Origin: Streptomyces sp. NBC_00286
GTDB lineage: Bacteria > Actinomycetota > Actinomycetes > Streptomycetales > Streptomycetaceae
Length of the DNA stretch: 64,000 nucleotides
Assembly (NCBI RefSeq): GCF_036173125.1
Contig: NZ_CP108054.1
Location: 496,001 to 560,000 of the forward strand
Reading direction: 5' to 3'
Below are positions 46,547-55,091 of the stretch, in pieces. A program made the translations under genes and the position numbers. The notes beneath the pieces are model-generated. The model was not told the DNA's origin and ran no database searches. It saw only the letters and a list, made by a program, of their open reading frames with translations. Position 1 is the stretch's first letter; every line of letters begins with the position of its first letter.

Positions 46547-49500
46547 ATGGGCCAGTTCTGGAACCGGAGACTCTTCCTGAAAGGCACGACGGCGGGCGTG
46601 GGCGGCGGGTTCACCGCGTTCTCCTCCGGCCCGGCGGCGGCCGGCACGCCGGCGGGGGGTCCGGAGGGCGACCGCACCGGAGCGCTCCGCGTCGAGCGCA
46701 CCACCGTCGAGTACGCCGAGCGGCTCCTCGGTACCGACGTCGAACACCCCCATCTCAGCTGGGAGTTGTCCGCTCCGGGGCACGGCGCCCAGCAGAGCGC
46801 GTACCAGGTCCAGGTGGCCCTCGACCCAAGGGAGCTGACGGATGGCACCGGGGCGGCGGCCAAGCCGGTCTGGGACTCGGGGAAGGTGGCGTCCGACCGC
46901 AGCGTGGGCGTCCCCTACGAAGGGCCTGCGCAGCGACCCCGTACCCGCTACCACTGGCGGGTACGGGTCTGGGACGGCGCCGGGCGGCCGTCACGCTGGA
47001 GCGAGGTCCGCTGGTGGGAGACAACGTTGTTGGCAGCCGACTGGCAGGCCGCAGGTGCCCGCTGGATCGGCGCCGAGCCGCCCCCGCAGCCGCCCTCCCT
47101 CTCCGGTGCCTCGTGGATCTGGTCTCCGGACGCCACGTCCTCCGACGCCCCTGTGGGGCCGCGCTGGTTCCGGGCGGTGCTGCGTCTGCCGGACGGTACG
47201 CGGGTGCGGCGGGCCACCGTGGTCGCCACCGCCGACGACGACTTCACTCTCCATCTGGACGGCCGGCAGGTGCTGCAGGCGCCGGAGCAGCAGGATGGCT
47301 GGCGCACCGGCCACGCGGTCGATGTCACCGAGTTCACGGAGGAGGTCCGCGGCGCCGGCCGCCCGGTGGTGCTCGCCGCCCGTGCCACCAACCGTCCCGG
47401 CGCCTCCGTGAACCCCGGCGGCCTGCTGGTCCGGCTGGTCGTCGAGACGGAGGACGGTGACGGACCGTATGAACTGGTCACCGGCCCCGGCTGGCGTGTT
47501 TCCGCCACTGAGCCCCAAGAAGGCTGGCAGCGCCCGGAGTTCGACGACGCGGCCTGGGATCGGGCCGCCGTTCTCGCCCCCTACGGGCAGGGGCCCTGGG
47601 GCAGCGGGGTGAGCGTCGCCGCGCCGGAGCAGCCCGCGCCGCTGCTGCGCCGCGCCTTCACCGTGCGGCAGCGGATCTCCCGCGCTCGCCTCTACATCAG
47701 CGGACTCGCCTACTACGAGGCCGAGATCAATGGGCGCAGGGTCGGCCGGCAGGTGCTCGACCCTGGCTTCACGGACTATGACGAGACCGTGTTGTACGCC
47801 GTCCACGACGTCACCGGGCTGATCGGGCGCGGCGAGAACGCCATCGGTGTCACCCTCGGCCGCGGCTTCTTCGGCATGACCACGCCCAACGTCTGGAACT
47901 GGCACCGCCCGCCGTGGCACGGCGAGCCCCGGCTGCTGGCCCAGCTGGAGATCGACCACCCGGACGGCTCCCGCACCACCGTCGCCTCGGACGGCGGGTG
48001 GCGGATCACCGAGGGGCCGACCCTGTCCAATTCCCTCTACGCGGGCGAGACGTACGACGCACGCCGGGCCCCGCACGGCTGGACCCGTCCCGGCTTCGAC
48101 GACAGCGGCTGGCGGGCGGCGGGTGTGCAGCAGGCCCCCCGGGGCGCGCTCAGGGCGCAGCCGCACGACCCGATCGAGATCGTCGAGACGGTACGGCCGA
48201 CGGAGATCACTGAGCTCCGCTCCGGGGTGTACGTGGTGGACATGGGCCGCACCATGGCGGGCTGGACCCGCCTCACCGTCCGCGGCGCCGAGGCGGGCAC
48301 CGTCGTCCGCCTCGTGCACGGCGAGAAGCTGAAGGCCGACGGAAGTGTGCACGCCGAGACCGGCCACGTCCCGGGCCGCTTCCAGACCGACGAATACATC
48401 TGCGCGGGCGGCGCGCGTGAGGTCTGGGAGCCGAAGTTCTCGTACAAGGGCTTCCGTTACGTGGAGATCCACGGCCTGCCCGCGCGGCCCACCCCGGAGC
48501 AGGTGCTGGGGCGGCTGGTGCACACCCGTGTCGAGGAGGTCAGCTCCTTCGGCTGCTCGGAGCCGTTCTACGAGTGGCTGGACGGTGCCATGCGCCGCAC
48601 GCTCCTCAACAACCTGCACGGCATCCCGACCGACACCCCCATGTACGAGAAGAACGGCTGGACCGGCGACGCCCAGGTCGGCGCGCCGGTGATGGCGTAC
48701 GCCTTCGGGGTGCACCGCTTCCTGTCCAAGTGGCTGGGCGATCTGGCGGACAGCCAGAACGGCGAGGGGCAGCTGCCGGTGATCGTGCCGAGCGGCGGCT
48801 GGGGGTACCAGGAGCTGGCCCCCTCCCCCGAGTGGACGACCGTCTACCCGTTCGTCGTCCGTGAGTTGTACCGGGTGTACGGGGACGAGCGCGCCGCCCG
48901 CGAGCACTGGGCGACGCTGACCCGGTACCTGGACTGGGAGCTGGCCCGGTTGCGGGACGGGCTGGCGGTCACGGCGCTCGGCGACTGGGTGGCGCCCGGC
49001 TACGAGATTCCCCCGGAGGACACCCGGCTGACCGCGACCGCGTACCTCCACCGGGCGCTGCTGAACACCGCCGAACTGGGCGAACTGCTGGGTGACGGCG
49101 AGGCCGTGAAGCGGTACCGGGAGGCGGCCGAGAAGCTGAAGACCGCGTTCAACCAGGCGTTCCTGAGTCCGGAGGGCCACTACCGTACGGCAAAGGATCC
49201 CGGCTACCGGCAGACGTCCAACGCGATTCCGCTGGCCTTCGGCCTGGTGCCGCCCGGCGCCCGCGCCTCCGTGCTGGACAGCCTGGTGGCGGACATCGAG
49301 GCGCGCGGCAACCATCTGAACACCGGCTGTCTGGGCACGAGTGTGCTGCTGAAGGTGTTGTGTGCCCACGGCCGTCCGGACGTGGCCCACGCCGTCGCGA
49401 CGCAGCGGACCTATCCGAGCTGGGGGTACTGGCACGCAGCCGGCGCCGACACCATGTGGGAGATGTGGCCGCTGGACTCCCGCTCCCGCGACCACTACTT

Positions 49501-49849
49501 CCTGGGCACGGTCGCGCAGTGGCTGTACGAGAACGTGGCCGGGCTGCGCCCCGGGGACGCCGGCTACCGCACCTTCTCGGTGCGCCCCGACGCCCGTACG
49601 GGAGTGGACTGGGCCCGTACGTCGATCCGTACGGTGCGCGGCGAGGCGGCCGTGTCCTGGTCGCGGCTGGACCGGGAGCTGCGGCTGTCGGTGCGGGTGC
49701 CGGTGGGCTCGACGGCCGAGGTGCATGTGTCGGGAGAGGCGCGCGACCGGGTGGCCGCGCCGGAGGGCGCGGAGTTCCTGCGCAGCGACCCCGCGTTCGT
49801 CGTCTTCCGTGTCGGGCACGGGGAGTGGACCTTCACCGGCCCGGCGTGA
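46547..49849 (+). CDS. Secreted GH78 alpha-L-rhamnosidase
   Basis: This 1100-residue protein starts at an ATG behind GCGAGGA. The signal is Tat-like but with RR before LF (WNRRLFLKGTTAGVGGGF). Domain order is: fibronectin-like N domain (about 45-160), two jelly-rolls (GASWIWSPDATSSDAP; RISRARLYISGLAYYEAEIN), the catalytic (alpha/alpha)6 barrel (about 640-980, with IPTDTPMYEKNGWTGDAQVG, QLPVIVPSGGWG and MWEMWPLDSRSRDHYFLG), and a C-terminal beta-domain. It releases terminal rhamnose from plant or bacterial glycans. A LacI-type operator lies upstream, but no rhamnose transporter or catabolic gene is adjacent. Confidence 0.94.
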   Translation: MGQFWNRRLFLKGTTAGVGGGFTAFSSGPAAAGTPAGGPEGDRTGALRVERTTVEYAERLLGTDVEHPHLSWELSAPGHGAQQSAYQVQVALDPRELTDGTGAAAKPVWDSGKVASDRSVGVPYEGPAQRPRTRYHWRVRVWDGAGRPSRWSEVRWWETTLLAADWQAAGARWIGAEPPPQPPSLSGASWIWSPDATSSDAPVGPRWFRAVLRLPDGTRVRRATVVATADDDFTLHLDGRQVLQAPEQQDGWRTGHAVDVTEFTEEVRGAGRPVVLAARATNRPGASVNPGGLLVRLVVETEDGDGPYELVTGPGWRVSATEPQEGWQRPEFDDAAWDRAAVLAPYGQGPWGSGVSVAAPEQPAPLLRRAFTVRQRISRARLYISGLAYYEAEINGRRVGRQVLDPGFTDYDETVLYAVHDVTGLIGRGENAIGVTLGRGFFGMTTPNVWNWHRPPWHGEPRLLAQLEIDHPDGSRTTVASDGGWRITEGPTLSNSLYAGETYDARRAPHGWTRPGFDDSGWRAAGVQQAPRGALRAQPHDPIEIVETVRPTEITELRSGVYVVDMGRTMAGWTRLTVRGAEAGTVVRLVHGEKLKADGSVHAETGHVPGRFQTDEYICAGGAREVWEPKFSYKGFRYVEIHGLPARPTPEQVLGRLVHTRVEEVSSFGCSEPFYEWLDGAMRRTLLNNLHGIPTDTPMYEKNGWTGDAQVGAPVMAYAFGVHRFLSKWLGDLADSQNGEGQLPVIVPSGGWGYQELAPSPEWTTVYPFVVRELYRVYGDERAAREHWATLTRYLDWELARLRDGLAVTALGDWVAPGYEIPPEDTRLTATAYLHRALLNTAELGELLGDGEAVKRYREAAEKLKTAFNQAFLSPEGHYRTAKDPGYRQTSNAIPLAFGLVPPGARASVLDSLVADIEARGNHLNTGCLGTSVLLKVLCAHGRPDVAHAVATQRTYPSWGYWHAAGADTMWEMWPLDSRSRDHYFLGTVAQWLYENVAGLRPGDAGYRTFSVRPDARTGVDWARTSIRTVRGEAAVSWSRLDRELRLSVRVPVGSTAEVHVSGEARDRVAAPEGAEFLRSDPAFVVFRVGHGEWTFTGPA

Positions 49850-49936
49850 CCGAACCGACGGCCCCCGGAGCGCGGAGATCGACGCGTACCTGGCCGAACT
49901 CGACATCGCCATCACCCCCGAGAAGCGATCGGATCG

Positions 49937-50638
49937 TTACCAGGCGGCCGGGCCGGTGTGGTCGAAGTAGCCACCGGTCGGGCCGTCGGCGCCGATGGTG
50001 GCCATGCGGACGATGCTCTCCGCGCCCTCTTCGACGGTTTGGGTGCCCTGATGGCCGTTGAGGTCGGTGGCGGTGTAGCCGGGGTCGACGGCGTTGAACC
50101 GCATGTCGGGATACGCCTTGGCGTACTGCGAGGTGACCATGACCAGCGCGGTCTTGGAGGAGTTGTAGTCCAGCACCGTCACCTGGGACTCGATCCGGCT
50201 GGGGTCGGTGGTCACCGCCAGCGAGCCCAGACCGCTGCCGACGTTGACGACGACCGGGACATCGCTCGCTTCCAACAGCGGCAGGAAGGCGTGCGTGACG
50301 CGTACGACGCCGAAGACGTTCGTGTCGTACGTGGTCATCATGTCGGCCCCGGTGACGTCGCCGACCCGACCGATCTTGCCCGCGCCCACGATCCCGGCGT
50401 TGTTGACCAGGACGTCGAGGCGGCCGGCGTCCGCGCGGACGAATTCGGCGGCGGCCTTGACGGAGTCCTCGTCGGTGACGTCGAGCTGAACGAAGCGAGC
50501 ACCGAGCCGCGCAGCCGCCTCCCGGCCGCGGTGGGCGTCGCGTGCCCCGGCGTAGACGGTGTGCCCGGCCTCGATCAGACGGCGGGCCGTCTCAGCCCCG
50601 AGGCCCTTGTTCGCGCCGGTGATCAGCGTGGTGGTCAT
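49937..50638 (-). CDS. Short-chain dehydrogenase/reductase
   Basis: This 233-residue classical SDR has TGANKGLGAETARRL, DVLVNNAG, a Tyr-x3-Lys-like active site seen as DYNSSKTALV, and the late NAVDPGYTATDLN. The substrate is unknown. It is divergent from a truncated helix-turn-helix gene that was probably its regulator. About 90 bases between the rhamnosidase stop and this gene hold a short unexplained open frame (AEIDAYLAELDIAITPE). Confidence 0.92.
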   Translation of the reverse strand: MTTTLITGANKGLGAETARRLIEAGHTVYAGARDAHRGREAAARLGARFVQLDVTDEDSVKAAAEFVRADAGRLDVLVNNAGIVGAGKIGRVGDVTGADMMTTYDTNVFGVVRVTHAFLPLLEASDVPVVVNVGSGLGSLAVTTDPSRIESQVTVLDYNSSKTALVMVTSQYAKAYPDMRFNAVDPGYTATDLNGHQGTQTVEEGAESIVRMATIGADGPTGGYFDHTGPAAW

Positions 50639-50775
50639 GAAATGTTCGCTCCGGTGATCGATGGGATGCTGTCGCCTCCACCCTCATCGCACCGCGGACG
50701 GACAGACAGTGCCCGCCGTTGCCTGTGGACTGCCAGTACCAGGCTGTCCGGGCGCGGCGGCCGGATACTGGGGTC

Positions 50776-51028
50776 GTGAGCGGATCCAGGGAACTGGGCA
50801 GGGCGCTGCGTGGCTGGCGCGACCGTACGGCCCCCGCAGCGGTGGGAGTGCCCGCCGGCGGAGTACGGCGGGCCGCCGGGCTGAGACGCGAGGAACTGGC
50901 GCAGTTCGCCAGCCTGTCGGTGGACTACATCGTCCGCCTGGAACAGGGCCGGGCGACCTCCCCCTCACCGCAGGTGCTGTCCGCGCTGGCCCGCGCCCTG
51001 CGGCTGTCGGCGGCCGAACGTGAACACC
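50776..51028 (+). pseudogene. Truncated XRE (MmyB-like) regulator
   Basis: From a GTG the frame reads ELGRALRGWRDRTAPAAVGV, then GLRREELAQFASLSVDYIVR and ALRLSAAEREH, the conserved N-terminal part of MmyB-like regulators. After that it loses similarity, where LYRVAG and the ligand domain should follow. About 180 residues are missing. It is divergent from the SDR gene, the usual arrangement for this family, so the SDR has probably lost its local regulator. Confidence 0.7.
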
Positions 51029-51391
51029 ATCCTTCAGGAAGAGCTCGCTGGTGGGCATCCGGCTCTCATTCCCACACTCGGCGGCAGTCGGGGCGCGCTG
51101 ATCTCGCGGATCTCACGCGCGACATCCAATCTTGCCTGACTTGCCATGCCTTACGCCCAGGCCAGACGCAAGTTCCGTGACATGAGTGTCACGTTGAGCG
51201 ACCCAAGAGGGCGAATTCATTGCGGAATGTGGCAGATAGGCACCTCGCTGTGACATTCGGCTGGGTGTGCCCCCTTCCGCAGCCTGGCCGAGAACCACTT
51301 ACGCCCACATACGGCCGTCTTGCGCTCCTTTTTGACCGGCTCTGACACTCATGACCAGCGGGGCGTGCTTCATGACCGTGAGGGGGACCCC
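51029..51391. other. Intergenic region upstream of the TGT-like gene
   Basis: These 363 bases contain no supported gene. The first part may hold further debris of the truncated regulator. The only clear element is the GTGACA/TGTCAC inverted repeat at 51177. The promoter of the following gene should lie between about 51180 and 51390. Confidence 0.5.
51177..51192. promoter_or_regulatory. Inverted repeat GTGACATGAGTGTCAC
   Basis: Perfect 6-base arms GTGACA and TGTCAC around TGAG, 200 bases before the TGT-like gene. The arm shares GTGACA with the GGTGACAC octamers of the two HATPase/XRE cassettes, so it could be a related operator. Confidence 0.45.
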
Positions 51392-52498
51392 ATGGGGGGC
51401 GACGGGATCGAGGGCTTACTGCGCGACCGGTTACTGATCATGGTGAACGACAGGTCGGCGATCGGCCTGCTTCCGCACATCGACGGAAACGCCGGAGGCC
51501 TGCTTCTCACAGGTGTCGACGCGGCGCTGAGGTGCCGGAACATACGCAACAGTTACCCGGACACGGTCGTTGCCGTCGACTACGGCGGCCACGAGCACCG
51601 GGTCGCAACCGTCGACCGGCCCTTCGGCTACCAGGCGGCCGGCGGCTGGCACGCACTCGACTCCTCCGGCCTGGAGGAGGTCCTGAACGGCCAGTTGGCC
51701 AACAAGGCGGCGTTCGCGGTGACCCCGACCTGCTTCATACCGCCGGACGAGGAGGGCGACGCCCGCGTCCTGCATGCGGTGATCGCCCAGGCCAACCGGC
51801 TGGAGCGGACGGACACGGTCGTTGTGCTGCCGTGCAGCTACCGCTGGCTGCGGGGCGAGTCGCTGCTGCACCTGGTGATGGCGGTACGGGCCAGCCGGCA
51901 CCCCGTGGCGTTGATCATGCAGCACTCCAAGGACCCGTTGGAGCGGGTGGGTGTGGCCGAGGGCCTGCACGTGCTGTGCCGGTCGTGTCCGCGCCTGTTG
52001 CTGTGGCGCACGGACCTGGCGGCCTTCGACGCGCTGGCGCACGGGGCGTTGGGCACGGCGGTGGGAGTCACCGCCATGCTCCGTCACGGCATGGACCCGC
52101 GCCGGAAGGGCCGGGGCTGGCGGCCGTATCCGGTGGTGCTGGTCCGCGAGTTGCTGAAGTACCACCGGGTGGAGGTGCTCCAGGACTGGTTCGCGCGCGT
52201 CGAACCGTGGACGTGCGGGTGCGCGGTCTGCGAGGGCGCCGAGTTGTCGCGCTTCAGCGAGAGCAACGCCGACGTGCGCGAGTCGCAGCGGCACAACACG
52301 TGCGAGTTGTACGCGCTGCACGACGAATTGATCTCGGCCGATGCGGGCCAGGACCGGCTGGAGTGGTGGCGACAGATCGTCGACGACGCGGTTGCGCGGC
52401 ATCACCTGCTGACCTCCGACCTCGGGGAGGAGGTCGCGCATCCTCCGGTGCTGCACTACTGGCAGCGGGCGAGCCCGCCGGCGGTTCCGCTGCCGTGA
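51392..52498 (+). CDS. Unrecognised protein with tRNA-guanine-transglycosylase-like zinc motif; two TTA codons
   Basis: The ATG was chosen behind GAGGGGGA. The 368-residue product has no signal peptide or membrane segment. I do not recognise the family with certainty. Near the C-terminus C275-x-C277-x2-C280-x20-H301 (WTCGCAVCEG, then QRHNTCELYALHDEL) closely resembles the zinc site of tRNA-guanine transglycosylases (C-x-C-x2-C-x25-H). Alternating strands and helices before it (VVVLPCSYRWL, PVALIMQHSKDP, GTAVGVTAMLRHGMDP) could form the matching TIM barrel. The standard nucleophile motif is not evident. Codons 9 and 14 are TTA (51416 and 51431), which in Streptomyces need the bldA tRNA, so translation should be developmentally controlled. 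The gene stands alone. Confidence 0.75.
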   Translation: MGGDGIEGLLRDRLLIMVNDRSAIGLLPHIDGNAGGLLLTGVDAALRCRNIRNSYPDTVVAVDYGGHEHRVATVDRPFGYQAAGGWHALDSSGLEEVLNGQLANKAAFAVTPTCFIPPDEEGDARVLHAVIAQANRLERTDTVVVLPCSYRWLRGESLLHLVMAVRASRHPVALIMQHSKDPLERVGVAEGLHVLCRSCPRLLLWRTDLAAFDALAHGALGTAVGVTAMLRHGMDPRRKGRGWRPYPVVLVRELLKYHRVEVLQDWFARVEPWTCGCAVCEGAELSRFSESNADVRESQRHNTCELYALHDELISADAGQDRLEWWRQIVDDAVARHHLLTSDLGEEVAHPPVLHYWQRASPPAVPLP

Positions 52499-52521
52499 CG
52501 CATTCGAGAGCGGGCCGCCCT

Positions 52522-52557
52522 GCCATGGGTGCTCTGGATGTTCTGGGCACCCATGGC
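52522..52557. terminator. Bidirectional terminator after the TGT-like gene
   Basis: A perfect 11-base stem GCCATGGGTGC/GCACCCATGGC with a 14-base loop fills the gap between this gene and the converging lipoprotein gene. Confidence 0.75.
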
Positions 52558-52560
52558 GGG

Positions 52561-53118
52561 TCAGGAGCCATACAGCGCCCCGCCATCGGAGGCCGACATC
52601 TGGTCATTGTCCGGGTCCGTCGTCTTGGGCTCGAAGCGGAGTACGGCTCCCGAAGCGTTGGTCTTCTTCACGGTGACCTTGACTCCGTTGGTGAGCCCCA
52701 GGAAACCGGTGCCTTTGATATAGCCGGACACACTGTTCAACTCCGCGCGATCGACCTCGAACGTCACCTCGTCCGGGCTGACGTAGGTGAGGAGGAACCT
52801 GGTGAAGCCGAGCTTGGGGTCCAGGGGAATGCGAGCGGCGCCGCGGATGACGATCTCGCAGTCGGCGTCCCTGCACGCCTTCAGGTCGGAGCCGTCCGCC
52901 GCGCTGAGTGCGGGCGGCGCGGATGTCTTCTGGGGGCTGGGGCTGCTGGTGGCTGTCCGACTGGGCGTCGCGGTGGACTTGCTGGGTGTCGCGGTGGACT
53001 TGCTCGGGGCCTCACCGGAGTCGTCCGCCGTCGAGGAACACGCGGTGACGGGCAGGAGAAGCGTCGTGATGAGCAACGGCAACTGGAGCGCACGCTTGAC
53101 CGTGGTCGAATACTTCAT
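52561..53118 (-). CDS. Lipoprotein of unknown function
   Basis: This 185-residue protein starts behind AGAGGGGG. It has a lipoprotein signal with lipobox VTAC, then a Ser/Thr/Pro-rich linker containing a repeated SKSTATP unit (about 40-70). The folded domain of about 110 residues (DADCEIVIRGAARIPLDPKL, TYVSPDEVTFEVDRAEL) is predicted all-beta with one CxxxxC pair. It resembles uncharacterised Streptomyces surface lipoproteins. Confidence 0.8.
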   Translation of the reverse strand: MKYSTTVKRALQLPLLITTLLLPVTACSSTADDSGEAPSKSTATPSKSTATPSRTATSSPSPQKTSAPPALSAADGSDLKACRDADCEIVIRGAARIPLDPKLGFTRFLLTYVSPDEVTFEVDRAELNSVSGYIKGTGFLGLTNGVKVTVKKTNASGAVLRFEPKTTDPDNDQMSASDGGALYGS

Positions 53119-53234
53119 GCCCCCTCTTGTAGCCCCAGCGGGCCGGGAGGGGTCCCCACCTCGCGCCGACCGGTGATCACCTTGGCCCCCTTTTGCCGAA
53201 GATGTCGCGGATGACCTGCGCACCGTCCACATGG

Positions 53235-53618
53235 TCACTCGGTCCGTGCGAGCTTGAAGTCGTACGTGCACATGGGGAGTTCCACGCCCTGGCGGTGTGC
53301 GAGTGGCAGGAAGAGTACGGGTCGGACCGTCCATGTGATGCGCGTGCTGACATGGGTGATCGATACGGTCCAGGGCTCGCGCCGCAGGAGAGCGCGTCGG
53401 GTGTCGGTGCGGTGGTCGTAGAGCCTTTCCCATGCCCCCGCGCAGGCTGCCGCGTCGAGGGCCGGCGAGATGGTGCGGAGGATCGTCGCCACCCAGTTGT
53501 CCACCTCCACGGCGAAGTACGCGTCGCAGTATCCGAAGAGTGCCGGCGCCTTACGCACGTCCAGGTCCCGTGTCCAGCACGCGCCCCAGAAGCCGGGGCC
53601 GGTCGTCGCCCTCAACAC
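53235..53618 (-). CDS. Small protein of unknown function
   Basis: This 127-residue protein starts at a GTG with GAGAGGG 6 bases upstream. It contains DLDVRKAPALFGYCDAYFAV, which reads as a compact alpha/beta segment, and has no signal or membrane region. I do not recognise a family. It lies 45 bases downstream of the HATPase gene on the same strand and may be co-transcribed with it. Confidence 0.6.
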   Translation of the reverse strand: MLRATTGPGFWGACWTRDLDVRKAPALFGYCDAYFAVEVDNWVATILRTISPALDAAACAGAWERLYDHRTDTRRALLRREPWTVSITHVSTRITWTVRPVLFLPLAHRQGVELPMCTYDFKLARTE

Positions 53619-53663
53619 AGATGCCCTCTCAGTTCTCGGATCTCCGTTCTGGGTTCTCGGTTC

Positions 53664-54107
53664 TCAACGGAGGTCGATCTCGGCCCAGATGACCTTGCCG
53701 GGTCCGCAGCGGTCTGTGACGCCCCAACGGGAGGCGATGGCCTCGACGATGACGAGCCCACGACCGTGGTCGGCAGTCGGATCCGTGGCGCCGGTCGCGG
53801 GCGGCTGTGCGGCGACGGGGCGGTCCCCTCGGGCATCGGCGACCTCGATGCGCAGTACGTCCGTACGGTGCTCAAGGCGTAGGGAGAAATCACGCCCCGG
53901 TACGCGTGCGTGGAGTACGGCATTGGAGGCCAGCTCCGCGACGACGAGGGCCACGGTGTCGGAGACGTCCGAGCCGAACGGGATGCCCCAGACGTCGAGT
54001 TGGTACGTGGCGAGACGGCGGGCGAGGCGGGCGCCGCGTCGGGTGGCGCTGAGCTGCTGGAAGAACATACGTACGGTGACGGCCGGTTGGGCCTGAGGTG
54101 CGGTCAT
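53664..54107 (-). CDS. RsbW-type ATP-binding regulatory protein (second cassette)
   Basis: This 147-residue HATPase has N-box LVVAELASNAVLHARVPG and G-box DHGRGLVIVEAIASRWGV. It is the counterpart of the protein encoded at 38885 and has the same orientation relative to an XRE-DUF5753/DUF397 pair. The start was placed at the ATG of MTAPQAQPAV, since the frame further upstream lacks coding character. Confidence 0.85.
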   Translation of the reverse strand: MTAPQAQPAVTVRMFFQQLSATRRGARLARRLATYQLDVWGIPFGSDVSDTVALVVAELASNAVLHARVPGRDFSLRLEHRTDVLRIEVADARGDRPVAAQPPATGATDPTADHGRGLVIVEAIASRWGVTDRCGPGKVIWAEIDLR

Positions 54108-54191
54108 GCGGTCCAGCGTCGCGGGAGGGAGAGCACCGCAACAGGCACAGCCCTGGTACAGCCGCGGCTGGGTGGGTTCACTGAGTGGACA

Positions 54192-54206
54192 GGGTGGGTG
54201 ACACCC
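54192..54206. promoter_or_regulatory. GGTGACAC element in the second cassette promoter region
   Basis: GGGTGGGTGACACCC is a small inverted repeat (GGGTG/CACCC) containing the same GGTGACAC octamer that occurs three times in the control region of the first cassette. Confidence 0.5.
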
Positions 54207-54260
54207 CGTAACCATGGGCGAGTTGATGTCCCGGTGGGGTACGTGGGAGGTGAGCCGGGC

Positions 54261-55091
54261 GTGTTGGACGGCGTCGCGAGCAGTGAACCGGAAGTGTCGG
54301 ACGGCCTCAAGAGCTTCGGCGCGGTCCTGAAGGCGTTGCGGGAGGAAGCGGGCCTGACACAGGAGGAGTTCGCACCGCTGGTGGGCTACTCGGTGCATGC
54401 GGTGGCCAAGCTGGAGCAGGGGAAACGGTTCCCGTCGGTCAAGTTCATCGAGCGGGCGGGGGCGGTTCTCGGGGCCCCACGGGTGCTCAAGGCGGCGGCG
54501 CGGCATCTGACACGGAGGCAGGGGCTGGCGTCGTGGTTCGTGCAGTGGGCGGGGATCGAGGAGGAGGCGATCTCGCTTTACGCGTATGAGTGCCGGGCGA
54601 TTCCTGGGTTGTTGCAGCCGGAGGCTTACATCCGGGCGATCTTTGAGCGGAGGCTTCCGCCGGTCACAGAGGAACGACTGGAACGTGAGACTGCTGCGCG
54701 GCTCGAGCGACAGCAGCTCCTGATGCAGAAGCCGAACACGGCCTTCAGCTTCGTCATCGAGCAGGCGCTGTTGGAACGGCGAGTGGGTGGAGCGGGAGTC
54801 ACGAGGGCCCTCATCGGGCACCTCCTGGAGGTTGGGAAGCTACGCAACGTGGAGATCCAGCTCATGCCGCTGCGACAGGAGGACCACGTGGGCGTTGACG
54901 GCCAGATGTACCTGGCAGAGACTCCTGACAACCAGTGGATCGGCTACACCGAGGGTCAGCGTTCGAGCACTCTGATCACGGCATCGAAGGACGTGAGCGT
55001 CCTGCTCCAGCGCTATGGCAAGCTGCGTGCGCAGGCCCTCGATTGCAGGGCCACGGTGAGCCTGCTGGAACACATGCGAGGAGCGCTATGA
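54261..55091 (+). CDS. XRE-family regulator with DUF5753 (second cassette)
   Basis: A GTG start with GGGAGG 10 bases upstream was chosen. The 276-residue protein has a helix-turn-helix (VLKALREEAGLTQEEFAPLV, VAKLEQGKRFPS). DUF5753 follows (YECRAIPGLLQPEAYIRAIF, FSFVIEQALLERRVGG, EDHVGVDGQMYLAETPDNQW). It is a paralogue of the product at 39674, with the same partners. Likely a developmental or secondary-metabolism switch like WhiJ. Confidence 0.92.
   Translation: MLDGVASSEPEVSDGLKSFGAVLKALREEAGLTQEEFAPLVGYSVHAVAKLEQGKRFPSVKFIERAGAVLGAPRVLKAAARHLTRRQGLASWFVQWAGIEEEAISLYAYECRAIPGLLQPEAYIRAIFERRLPPVTEERLERETAARLERQQLLMQKPNTAFSFVIEQALLERRVGGAGVTRALIGHLLEVGKLRNVEIQLMPLRQEDHVGVDGQMYLAETPDNQWIGYTEGQRSSTLITASKDVSVLLQRYGKLRAQALDCRATVSLLEHMRGAL

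Noticed and set aside
49850..49970. Short frame AEIDAYLAELDIAITPE after the rhamnosidase gene
   Set aside because: No start codon or ribosome-binding site, and it overlaps the end of the SDR gene. It could be a remnant but nothing supports an assignment.
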